NCBI GenBank assembly: GCA_030411725.1
Contig: MU839852.1
Location: forward strand, 62,001 to 126,000
DNA: 64,000 nt
Origin: Echria macrotheca
Taxonomy: Eukaryota; Ascomycota; Sordariomycetes; Sordariales; Schizotheciaceae
Direction of reading: 5' to 3'
Shown: positions 33,285 through 42,046 of the stretch, one piece after another
Layout: each line of letters begins with the position of its first letter
How positions within the stretch are numbered: position 1 is the first letter of the stretch
The notes under the pieces: generated by a model
What the model was told of the DNA's origin: nothing
The model's input: only the letters and a program-made list of their open reading frames with translations
Database searches by the model: none
Made by a program: the position numbers and the translations under genes

Positions 33285-34245
33285 ATGCCGACCGCAACTA
33301 CAATCTCACAGTGGTCCCTCACCAACTGGGGCCCCCTAACGACGACATTCTCCGCAAGCCCATCATGCGCGACCGCCGGCATCAGCTTCATAGCACCCAA
33401 GTCCAACCTAGGCCAGGGGATGAGCGCTGACTGCGCTGTCGCAACAGTCGGAGCAGCCTGCTACCCATCGGGATCCCAACTGGATGCCGCCGAGTCGAAA
33501 GCGTTCACTCAGCCCGGGCTCCTCCAGGCAGGATATTTCTCTCCCGGACTGGCATGCCCGTCCGGCTGGCAAACTGTTGGCATCGCGGCGAAGGGCTCAA
33601 GCGGTGTCAGCGCGTCGGGCATCTTCGTTGCGTCGGCGCATCCCGATTCCCTGCTGTTCAACCCGGTTGTCAATGTCTTCACGGCTGCTCTCGACGCGGG
33701 CGAGACCGCGGCGGCGTGCTGTCCGAGGTGTGCAATCTCCCACCCAACACCGTGGAGCGAGCCAAAACTGATACCTCACCTACCTACTTAGCTCCATGAC
33801 CGCACTCACCGAGGGAGTATGCGTCTCGACACTCCCAAAATACTCGCCCACCACAGTCTGCGACCGAATCATCCCAGACGACGACGTCACGTTCGTCCCG
33901 GGAGATATCACGTACCTGGGCCAGCACACCACAGTCAGCGTGGTGTCGTTCGTCGGCTCGAAGCCCATCACGTCGACTAGCACCAGGACTTTTGCGCCGT
34001 CGCAGACGTCGGACTATGTGGGCATCAGCCTCATGCCCATGGTCATGCTCGTGCACCGCGATAGCGATACGTCTGGCCAGGGCGGAGGGGGAGGGAGCGG
34101 TGGCGGGAGCGGGAGCGGAAATCCGAGTGATGGGTCTGGGAAGAATGCGGCAGGGTCGGGGAGGCTACAGGCTTGCGTCCAGGGTGCCCGATCGGCGTTG
34201 GGATTCGGGCTGCTGGCCATCATCGTGACCCTTATGACTGCTTGA
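33285..34245 (+). CDS. orphan protein with C-terminal membrane tail
   Basis: Exons 33285..33727 and 33792..34245 give 298 residues. The 64-bp intron (GTGTGC, CTGAT, TTAG) is phase 2 and joins ACCPS to SMTALTEGVCVST. The N-terminus MPTATTISQWSLTNWGPLTTTF has no classical signal peptide. The core has cysteines in CATAG, DCAV, CYPSG, CPSG, CCP, CVST and CDR. A Gly/Ser-rich linker (~residues 245-275) leads to a hydrophobic C-terminus (LGFGLLAIIVTLMTA), suggesting tail anchoring or a GPI-like signal. I recall similar ascomycete hypothetical proteins but no functional family. Confidence 0.7.
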
Positions 34246-35293
34246 ATGTTTATGGATTGTAAATATGCCAATGTACACCGGTGTGTTGTGCCTATATTCC
34301 CTGGACCCTTCTCGACGGCCCTATACTGACCGATACATCAGCCCCGGCATCTACTTGTGGTAGTCGTGGAATTGGTTGCAGTTCGTATCGTGCCACCTAA
34401 GGTACACGGCACTTCCCCGGAAAATTTCGGCTTCCATAGTGACACTGCGCAAATAAATGTTTTCTGTGCATGGGCTTTTGATGGATTTGGCCAAAGATGG
34501 TGGATGGCCAGCTGGGAATGTGAGTCGGGGGTCAGATACGGTGGAATGTGCTAGCAGGTAGCGGGGCGGTCTAGATCGACTGCGTCCCTTTGCTGGATCG
34601 ACGGACTCTGGCCTTTTTGGACGAAGCTTACCTATCTGTCGACACTGTGGCTTACTTACCAAAGGGGTTTCAAAACTATTATTACGCCTCCCCAAGCAAG
34701 TTACTGGCATTATTTCTTTGTGAATTGCCTTTGAGGAGTTTTATCAGGCGTATTAAGCGACAGTTATCCTCTTGCTGCATTTTCCAGAAGCCTGATCTGG
34801 GCTTTTTACCTGCAAAATCTTAATGGCAGAGCCCTTCCCAAATGATTACCTGGAGTCCGTCGATTTAACGGAGCACACAGTCGATCTAACCGGCGCCGCA
34901 GGTAGCGGGGGCCTAAACGCAGAGCTAAATGGGTGGGCAGTGTAAAGACTGTGTAAAATTTGAGCTTTCCGACAGTGTGAAGAACAGCAGAAAACGATCA
35001 TAGAAATAGGTCTATCTAACGATAAAAGGGGAGACACCCCGGGTTGCTCTAATAAATAGGTGGACCGTCTAATAATATTGTATAACTACTTTAAACATGA
35101 GAATTCCCCGCCACAATATCCTGAAGCATGCACAACGTACTCTAACAAACTTGCAGCCGACCAAACCGACCCCGATATCCCGCTCTCTCGCATATTCTCC
35201 CAGTGCAGAATCCGATGGCAACATATCCTTCTGGAACGTCCGCTCGCAACCCAACAAATTGGCTCTAGCCTTCTCCTCCGCCCTCGCCCGCTT
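34246..35293. other. intergenic, AT-rich accessory DNA
   Basis: No gene is supported. The 34600-35060 part is AT-rich and looks like decayed sequence. The minus-strand frame of the next feature continues open after its stop down to about 35069. Confidence 0.4.
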
Positions 35294-35635
35294 CTACGCT
35301 TGACGACTAGGGCTTCGGTCGGCTTCTTCTTTAACCAGCAGATACTTCCTCCATTGGTCAGCCCCCAAGATATCAAGAACGCCCTTTTTGACGGCCACTT
35401 CGAGCATGTCGGCGTTATCAAACTCCATCATTTGGGACGACGGCGGCGGCGGAGAAAGTGGGCTACTGTCTCCAGGCAGGTCGGCGTTATCAAACTCCAT
35501 CATTTGGGGCGACGGCGGAGATATGTAGGACGGCTCGGGGTTGGGTCTGGTAAAGACGTCGGCGTCGTCTTTAGAGTTGCCAATAAATTCGACCAGGATG
35601 CCGTGCTGCTCGTCCCAGCCTCTTCGTCCGGGCAT
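35294..35635 (-). pseudogene. partial relative of the 369-aa gene, possibly a small gene
   Basis: A minus-strand frame of 113 residues starting MPGRRGWDEQHG. It contains two copies of QMMEFDNAD from a 39-bp direct repeat, then LEVAVKKGVLDILGADQWRKYLLVKEEAD. The last part resembles LEAAVREGVLE...AEKWKKALLKDAYKE in the C-terminal region of the gene at 37513. The frame stops at TAG but continues open for about 60 more codons in the same frame, so a single base change may have truncated it. Whether it is expressed is unknown. Confidence 0.4.
35408..35517. repeat. in-frame 39-bp direct repeat
   Basis: GTCGGCGTTATCAAACTCC and the following ~20 bases occur at 35408 and again at 35480, offset by exactly 72 bp (24 codons), with about one mismatch. 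Confidence 0.8.
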
Positions 35636-35704
35636 CGTGATCTATGACCGCACGCGTTTATGGGAGTCCCGTTGCAGGAAAGATTCGAAGCTCTTCAAAA
35701 AGGG

Positions 35705-35750
35705 GATGGGTCGTGAGGACGGGTCGTGAGGATGGGTCGTGAGGATGGGT
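35705..35750. repeat. 13-bp minisatellite, 3.5 copies
   Basis: Unit GATGGGTCGTGAG repeated head to tail, one copy with a T-to-C change (GACGGG). Confidence 0.85.
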
Positions 35751-36477
35751 GGGATCGGAGAATGGGTGGAATGGAGCAGTGGGACGCGACAGCCGACAGG
35801 GCAGTGATGGTGAGAGTGAAAGGGAAAATCTTCCGTGCGATCAGTCAAATAACGAGAAAAGCTTCGACGATTCAAATCTTTGAGATCTGTAACAGCGCTG
35901 CTATGTTGAAGTCTGAAAAGTTAGAAGAGGGAATCTCGGATTTTATACCAGAGAAATCTGCTCGTCAGACCCACCGCACCAGCAGTGGGTATCCCTCGTC
36001 AGTTCTTTACTCTTGCCGTGGGAACTGGGAAGACTGCACCCCGCTTACCCAACTGTTGAAGTAGGCGCTCGGCTTGTCGAGGCGGTCGACTGTTAATCCC
36101 TGGCCGACGACCTGAATCTCGCACCCTCTGGCAGAGGGAAGGAACAACCTGATGGCCCTGAAACCCCGTTTGTGTGTAGGCGTGGCTCAATCGCTGAAGG
36201 CGCGCTTGTGGGGTTCTTTGTAACAAGCGGAGGGCAGGGAACCGCTGCGCCAATGGACCAAAAGATTCGCTCCTGCCCAATTGACTATAGCTGTAATTCA
36301 GGCAGGCTCTCGGGGCCTCCTCGCTGGATAATCAAGGACGATAGAAGGCAGTAGCAGGGGCGAGGACGACAGTGCTCATTGATCGTTGACTGAATCTTGC
36401 AGGAGCAAGATTCACGGGCGAGGGGGCGGCGACAGCGCTTGCACCTTCCCTGTAGCCACCTCGTCACACTGCCGGTG

Positions 36478-36690
36478 CTTAGGACCTGACACACCAGAGT
36501 CACGGATAAGATTCTCAGCCTTATACCGGAACCGGCAACCTTCCGACTGTCCATCCGGGCTTTCAAACTTTAAACGAAGCGGAAAGCTATATATTCCAAC
36601 ATCCTCGGATACCCAGGAGGCATCGCCTGGAACATCATAGTAACACGCATATACCAGCTATACCCCAAGGCTACCAGCGCCGCCATTGTC
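36478..36690. repeat. inverted repeat copy A
   Basis: Matches the reverse complement of 39715-39925 over about 150 bp, with about 25 differences by hand count, nearly all transitions, and more weakly for another ~60 bp. On the plus strand it keeps the frame TRVTDKI-SL-PEPATF ending in TAA, shared with copy B. Confidence 0.75.
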
Positions 36691-37187
36691 AGTTTCTTCA
36701 CCATAATGGGTCAGTAGCCGTGGCCTCTTCCCGTACTGCTCAAGAACATCGAATACGGTGTCACTGTTACGTAAAGCCAGGTGTGGGATCCCAAGGTACG
36801 TCGAGCTGTATCCGTTTGGGGGCCCATGTCTCACCAGCAGAACAGATCAACCCTAGCGACCGCGCTCATCGGATGCCGATCATCACACCGTCGTCCGTTG
36901 CCGGTCGGTTGCCAATCGCCAGTCAGTCAGTCGGTCGTCAGCCAGTTACCAGGCATCAAGCTGTGGCGAGAGAAGCACGAAAACGTTTCGAGGATGTGTC
37001 CATTGACCTATTACGTGCGGAACCGACTACTAAAAACAGCGCAACAGCGCTGCAGCCAGCGCTAAAAGGGGTTGCAGTGGCCACTGTGACCCTAATGCGA
37101 GATTCGTAGGTTCCGGCTATTTCCGATCCCCATAGGTACGTACTGGCTCGGGAAGCAAGGATTTGGCATGTGGTTGTCAGGGAGTTG

Positions 37188-37196
37188 TATATAAGG
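37188..37196 (+). promoter_or_regulatory. TATA box of the 369-aa gene
   Basis: TATATAAGG about 325 bp upstream of ATG 37513, implying a leader of roughly 290 bases that is CT-rich. Confidence 0.45.
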
Positions 37197-37512
37197 AATT
37201 CTATTCCACAGAGTTAGCCAATAATACAGCAGCAAGTTTTCTCCTCGTTGTGCCAGGTCTTCGCTTCTCATCACCTTCTAAGACCACCAGTGCGCCACCA
37301 CAACCTACTTTTCCTATATATAGGGAGGTAGAAGTTCTCAGGTTCCGACCTCTCTCCAGTCTTTCTCCCCACTTGTCTTCGCCTTCTCCCCCTTTCTTTC
37401 ACACCACCGCAATCCCACAACTCCCGACACCCCGCCTCACAACGTGCGCAGCCTCGTTTCCAACAGCATACAAATTGGCGCTCAGCGATTGTCATCAAGC
37501 CCCGGCAGAATT

Positions 37513-38622
37513 ATGGCTCCCGAAAGCAAAGGAAATGCATTTTCTGCTACAGAGAACACGGAGACCGATTGGGAGGTACGCGAACTTTTCGCTAGATTCC
37601 TTAGAAATGAAATCTCCGAGCTCTTAACAAGGTCCCCGGAAGCGAACAAATGGCATCTCTCTGCCTACTGGAGCTACGGTAACTTCCCGGCCTTTGGTAA
37701 CTCCAACGCCTGGAAATTACAATTCGCGAAGAGGCTCAGGGATCTGCACCGCCTGCTTGCCCTCGTGCTCGACCCAGCGTTTCGCCTCTCTGGGCTGGAG
37801 AAGGAGCTTCTCTGGATTTCTCGGCGGCAGGACAAGTCATTCAAGCTCGACCGCTGGTTGAGAGAGAAGGCCAGAGACTTCATTTCCCAAATACAAACCG
37901 TGGTGAATTTTTGGCCCACTGTAGCCCGCTTGCTGGGCGAGGCACAACAAGCAACACCCACGTCAAGCAAAGGAGGTGTGCAGCATGTCAATGCGCATAT
38001 GGACGAGACCGAAGATGAGTCCCAGATCATGTGCTCGGAGTGCCCCCCTTTAGTATCAGAGGCGGTCGCAGCACGGAGCTACGGGTGCATGTACAACATG
38101 GAACGTTTGTGGAGCATTATGTCCTCCACGTTCTGCCCCTCCCTGTCATTGTCACGGGAAGCAAAGTTCCCCTATCCACCGGACCAGATAGCGATTTTAC
38201 AGGGTTACGTGCAAAAGATTATCGACGGCGCCGTGACTCCAGGTGCCCTTGCCGACATATTTGGCGGTGAAGCGCCCGGAGAAGAAGAGGCCGAAAATGA
38301 CGACGAACGCAATCTGGATGATAACTTTCTCCACAGCGACTGGCCTCTGCTTCTGGAAGCTGCTGTCCGAGAGGGTGTCCTCGAGACGTCGTCGTCATCA
38401 TCCTCATCACTATCAACGGCTGAAAAGTGGAAGAAGGCGCTCTTGAAGGATGCGTACAAGGAACATCTGGACTTGAAGGAGCGGTGCAGGGAATCAGAGA
38501 TTTGGTATAGAGGATGGAAGGCGAAGATGCAGGCAAAGGAGGCAGCGGCGGCGGTGCAGCAATGCGGGAACGGCCTAGAAAGGTTGGATATCCAGGATGA
38601 GGGTTATGGTTCAAGTCGCTAG
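37513..38622 (+). CDS. lineage-specific protein, 369 aa, unknown
   Basis: A single uninterrupted exon from ATG 37513 (MAPESKGNAFSATENTETDWEV). It is mostly helical-looking and soluble with no signal peptide. An N-terminal part rich in W/L/R contains FARFLRNEISELLT and LRDLHRLLALVLDPAF. A CSECPP motif lies near the middle, followed by an acidic segment (EEEAENDDERNLDD), a poly-serine run (ETSSSSSSSLS), and a charged C-terminus with EKWKKALLKDAYKEHLDLKERC. No domain is recognised. A truncated relative of its C-terminal region lies at 35294, and a frame with the same MAPES start at 40088. It lies between the inverted repeat copies. It is probably a fast-evolving accessory gene. Confidence 0.65.
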   Translation: MAPESKGNAFSATENTETDWEVRELFARFLRNEISELLTRSPEANKWHLSAYWSYGNFPAFGNSNAWKLQFAKRLRDLHRLLALVLDPAFRLSGLEKELLWISRRQDKSFKLDRWLREKARDFISQIQTVVNFWPTVARLLGEAQQATPTSSKGGVQHVNAHMDETEDESQIMCSECPPLVSEAVAARSYGCMYNMERLWSIMSSTFCPSLSLSREAKFPYPPDQIAILQGYVQKIIDGAVTPGALADIFGGEAPGEEEAENDDERNLDDNFLHSDWPLLLEAAVREGVLETSSSSSSSLSTAEKWKKALLKDAYKEHLDLKERCRESEIWYRGWKAKMQAKEAAAAVQQCGNGLERLDIQDEGYGSSR

Positions 38623-39714
38623 CCGGCGGTGAGTTGCGCGCGCCTCAATACCTAGATAAGTTGAAGGATGAAAAGTTCTGGAGACGGGAGTCAGTCAGAG
38701 GGAAGTGCCCGAGGCGGTGACCGTGGGCCGTATCCCGTCCAGCATCGGCAGCTAGGGTAGGAAGACAACAGTCTATAAGTGATCGCTAGGTTTAATAGCT
38801 GGAATCTTAAACGTCTATCCCTAGGTACCTGAGCGAGAACCAAGCCGGATATCTTCATCTAGGATCCAAGGATCGTTAACTACGCTTTTTGGAAAGGGGT
38901 TCGGGAACTATAAGAGTCGAGCCGGAATGGAAAACACCAACAGTTAACCCCCAACTTTCCTAGGATGGGATCAAGGAAACGGCTGGACGGGACAACAACC
39001 CAAGTTTTGGCTGACAAAGTCTCTGGAAGTAATGTTTCTGAATACCGTGATGTTGGTTGTCGCGGCCGTAGCTGTCACGGTCGTGTGTAAGACTCCGGCG
39101 TGTAGGCAGCGGATGTATATTTTTCCCAGCAGTGATACGCGCCGGATGCCCTCGGCCTCCCGGAACTCGACAACACCCACTCTACTCCGTACCTACCTCC
39201 TACCTACACCTACCTATCCATCCAAACCTTTTGAAATGCTCACAATATATATATATATATATCTGTGCTTATACTTGTACGGTGTGGTGGACCACCTCTC
39301 TCTGTCCTGAACCCCCCCAACCCCACCCAACCACCCGATATAACCCACTCCGCCACCGTATTCCAATACATACGACCATACCCACTGGAGAACTCGGGAT
39401 CCCGTCCGCTCTCCCATAGATAAGCCAGTGAGGGCCAGACTAGTAGTTGGGTCGGTGACGACCAGCGAATCCCTGGTGTTGTATGTTTTTTTTTTCTCCT
39501 TTTTTTATTTCCCTTTTTTCCCTCCCCTTTTGCCGCTTTTACATTTCTGCGGTTTTTTTTCTTCTTTCTTTATTAATATGAGGATTATTTAGTTTTTACT
39601 TTTAATCCTACAAAAACTGTTTTCTTTGATGCTAACCCTGTGTTGAGGGGAAACTAAATACCGGGGTGGATGCGGACTACTTACGAATAGGTAGGTATTT
39701 AGGTAGTTGGGATA
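38623..39714. other. intergenic, simple-sequence rich
   Basis: CCTAGGTACC near 38820, TACCTACC repeats at 39190-39215, an (AT)n run at about 39244-39261, and T-rich tracts at 39487-39560. No gene is supported. Confidence 0.5.
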
Positions 39715-39925
39715 AGTAATGGCGGCTTTGCAAAGTGAAATAACTTGTAGGGTATAGCTAGTATAGGTACGCCCAGTACTATAATATTCCAGGCGATGCC
39801 TTTTGGGTATCCGAGGATATCGGAATATACGGTTTTCCGCTCCGCTTAAAGTTTAATGGCCCGGATAGCCAGTCAAAAGATCGCCGGTTCCGGTACAAGG
39901 CTGACAATCTTGTCTGTGACTCTAG
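39715..39925. repeat. inverted repeat copy B
   Basis: Reverse-complement partner of 36478-36690. It overlaps the 3' part of the broken MAPES frame, where copy A has CGA and copy B has TGA. Confidence 0.75.
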
Positions 39926-40088
39926 TGCCATTGAGTGATCGTACTACACTCTCCGTCAGGCCGCGCAGCAGCCGGTTGTTAGCCAGGTTCCAGTCTTTAT
40001 CGCTGGGCAGTTCGGTGAGCATCTGGAAGACTGGCACCTGAGTACAAGGTGGCAAAGGCGGTTGTAAAGTCACGCTTTCGGGGGCCAT
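39846..40088 (-). pseudogene. broken MAPES-start gene fragment
   Basis: A minus-strand frame begins at ATG 40088 with MAPESVTLQPPLPPC and runs through LPSDKDWNLANNRLLRGL and TRVTDKIVSLVPEPA. It hits TGA, where copy A reads CGA, and then continues open to a TAA shared with copy A. The bases around the start (AGCCCGGC...ATGGCCCCCGAAAGC) resemble those of the gene at 37513, although the proteins diverge after MAPES. The family is unknown. Confidence 0.45.
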
Positions 40089-40760
40089 CGTCGCCGGGCT
40101 ATCTCATGCTTCTCAGTTGAGATGGGTGAATTAGAGACACCACAATATTGGACAATGGTTACGGGCGCTTTCACCCTCGGCCGTGGCGTTGTCTTGCACG
40201 TACAAATACATTGTATATATATGTTACTGAGACGGCACAAACATCTTTACTCTTCCCGAATGAACCGGGATAGGCACCGAGTACCACGGACGGACACTGT
40301 GCAGTGTTCACTGTTATATATCCCAGAGAATTTCCTTTCACGAGGTGATCATCACTTCACCTTTTGGGCTTCCTTGCCCCCTTTTCCTCAGTCGCCCACA
40401 ATTCTAGGATTTAACCTCGTCCTCCTCATGCCGGTATTCCCTATCTATCTATTCTTGTCCCCTCAGAGACGTCGCTGTTTACTTTACCTCATCCGGACTC
40501 GCCACGTTATCATAGCCTACCTTCCCACAAACTTGTCGACATCGAGTCCAGGGTACAGGCTCACTGTGATTCAGAAAATGGCGTTATGTAAGCATACAGG
40601 ACACTTCGGGTGTAGATATTGCGCCATGCCTACTGCGAGCGAAAGACGCAAAGCCAGTTTGGTCCTTCGATCACTTGCTGGGTCTAAACTAGAGGGTCGT
40701 CGCTTCAACTTCTCCAGGGAAAAGGGCAGATTGTGAGCCAACACCCCAATCAACACCAGT
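40089..40760. other. intergenic
   Basis: An open frame (40122-40736) ends in a Cys/basic stretch after an internal ATG at 40578 (MALCKHTGHFGC). It resembles the 62-aa protein in style only, and I do not call it. A TATATAT element lies near 40313. Confidence 0.35.
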
Positions 40761-40862
40761 GCCCGGTTAGCTCAGCTGGTTAGAGCGTCGTACTAATAAC
40801 TTCTCGGCAACGAGGAATTGTGAGGTATGCGAAGGTCAACAGTTCAATCCTGTTACTGGGCA
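40761..40862 (+). tRNA. tRNA-Ile(AAU) with a 28-nt intron
   Basis: The acceptor is GCCCGGT/ACTGGGC plus A73. The anticodon stem is TCGTA/TGCGA, with anticodon AAT at 40795-40797 and an intron at 40799..40826 at the canonical 37/38 position. The T-arm is AACAG/CTGTT. A T5 run follows at about 40868 as Pol III terminator. Confidence 0.9.
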
Positions 40863-41959
40863 ACTTCATTTTTGCATTTTCCTTTTCCTGACTCCGCCAT
40901 TTCTTTTGTCTGCCAACCCAGGCAGCCAAGCGCTCGCTGACTCCGCTTCTTTCGGATGCGTCATAATGTTTGCAGCTCGTGAGCTCGGGGCGTCCGTCGT
41001 GTCGGATGTTCCAATATCCATCGCGAGAGGACGTCGCGAGTCGTCGGTATCCCTGAAGATCCTAGATGGACCGAGTTTTTGCGAACCTTCGTGTTCCCGA
41101 GCGTTAACAGCAGGGGGCGGTAGTTAGACCGACTTCAGGGGACTAAACTCAGCTTACAAATAGGCATCGAACAGCATCTTCTGCGCCAGTGCATCTGCTG
41201 TCTTGCGACGTCTTAGCTGTAGCTAGTGGTTCACTCAGTTCCTTATCACTCCAAGGTACACATGAGAACGCGGTGAAGGATGATCCCCAGAACACCTGCT
41301 GTTCCTGCAGTGTTTGTTCCTTGGGGTACTGGCCCTTGCTTTTGATTCCTTTTCGCGACACCGAATAATTTTACGGGAGCCGCCTAAGCCAACCACCTAC
41401 TCAACTTTTAGCGTACATTCATAGGATTCTCACAGCAAAGTCACCTTCCATCGAGGATCGCAGAGGCAGTGGTGGCTGACCGTGTATGAAAGGGGCAGGC
41501 GTCCGGAACGGGAAGGTGGTAAATACATCCCCACAATCCACCACCCCGGGTCCTGAATCGGTGTGCACTCTTGGTGTGGGTAGCATAAGAACTAAGATCT
41601 GCATTAGATGTGACAAAACAATTGTGACGAGTCTATTTGGACTTCATGTACGAGTTGTCGTATGTTAGGTTCCAACGCTAAGTGTTGCCTTGCGCAACTC
41701 AGTTCCATTCCAGGATGTTCCAGTCGCTTGGGAGCTCCAAGCTCATTCTGTTGTTTGTAGTCCACATCCGCATTGCTGTAATATTTATCCAAGACTTATG
41801 GTTCTTGGCGGACTGCAGAGTGGAACATCTCCGACTGAATGTCCTTCCAGGGTCAGGCCAATACACGCCGACAGCTTCCTGTGATCTACAACATGAAATG
41901 GCACATTCATAAATGCAAATAACCGAACACTTTCCAACAACAGCCGAGCAACGCCGTTC
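40863..41959. other. intergenic between tRNA-Ile and tRNA-Lys
   Basis: Only short overlapping open frames on both strands. Nothing is supported. Confidence 0.45.
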
Positions 41960-42046
41960 GCCCGGCTAGCTCAATCGGTAGAGCGTGAGACTCTTAAAGA
42001 GGATTACTTCATCTCAAGGTTGTGGGTTCGACCCCCACGTCGGGCT
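41960..42046 (+). tRNA. tRNA-Lys(CUU) with a short intron
   Basis: The acceptor is GCCCGGC/GTCGGGC plus T73. The anticodon stem is TGAGA/TCTCA, with loop CTCTTA and anticodon CTT. A ~14-nt intron (AAGAGGATTACTTC) follows position 37. The T-arm is GTGGG-TTCGACC-CCCAC. T-runs follow near 42069. Confidence 0.92.

Larger units (their letters stand above)
35636..37512. other. accessory intergenic DNA
   Basis: Contains the 13-bp minisatellite at 35705, inverted-repeat copy A (36478-36690), and from about 37188 the TATA box and long CT-rich leader of the 369-aa gene. No intact gene is supported. Confidence 0.45.

Noticed and set aside
36478..39925. Intact DNA transposon with terminal inverted repeats
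   Set aside because: The gene between the repeats has no transposase features, no target-site duplication was found, and the repeats carry a piece of coding frame.
40122..40736. 204-aa open frame with a Cys/basic tail
   Set aside because: The composition is UTR-like with no motif. An internal start at 40578 is possible but unsupported.
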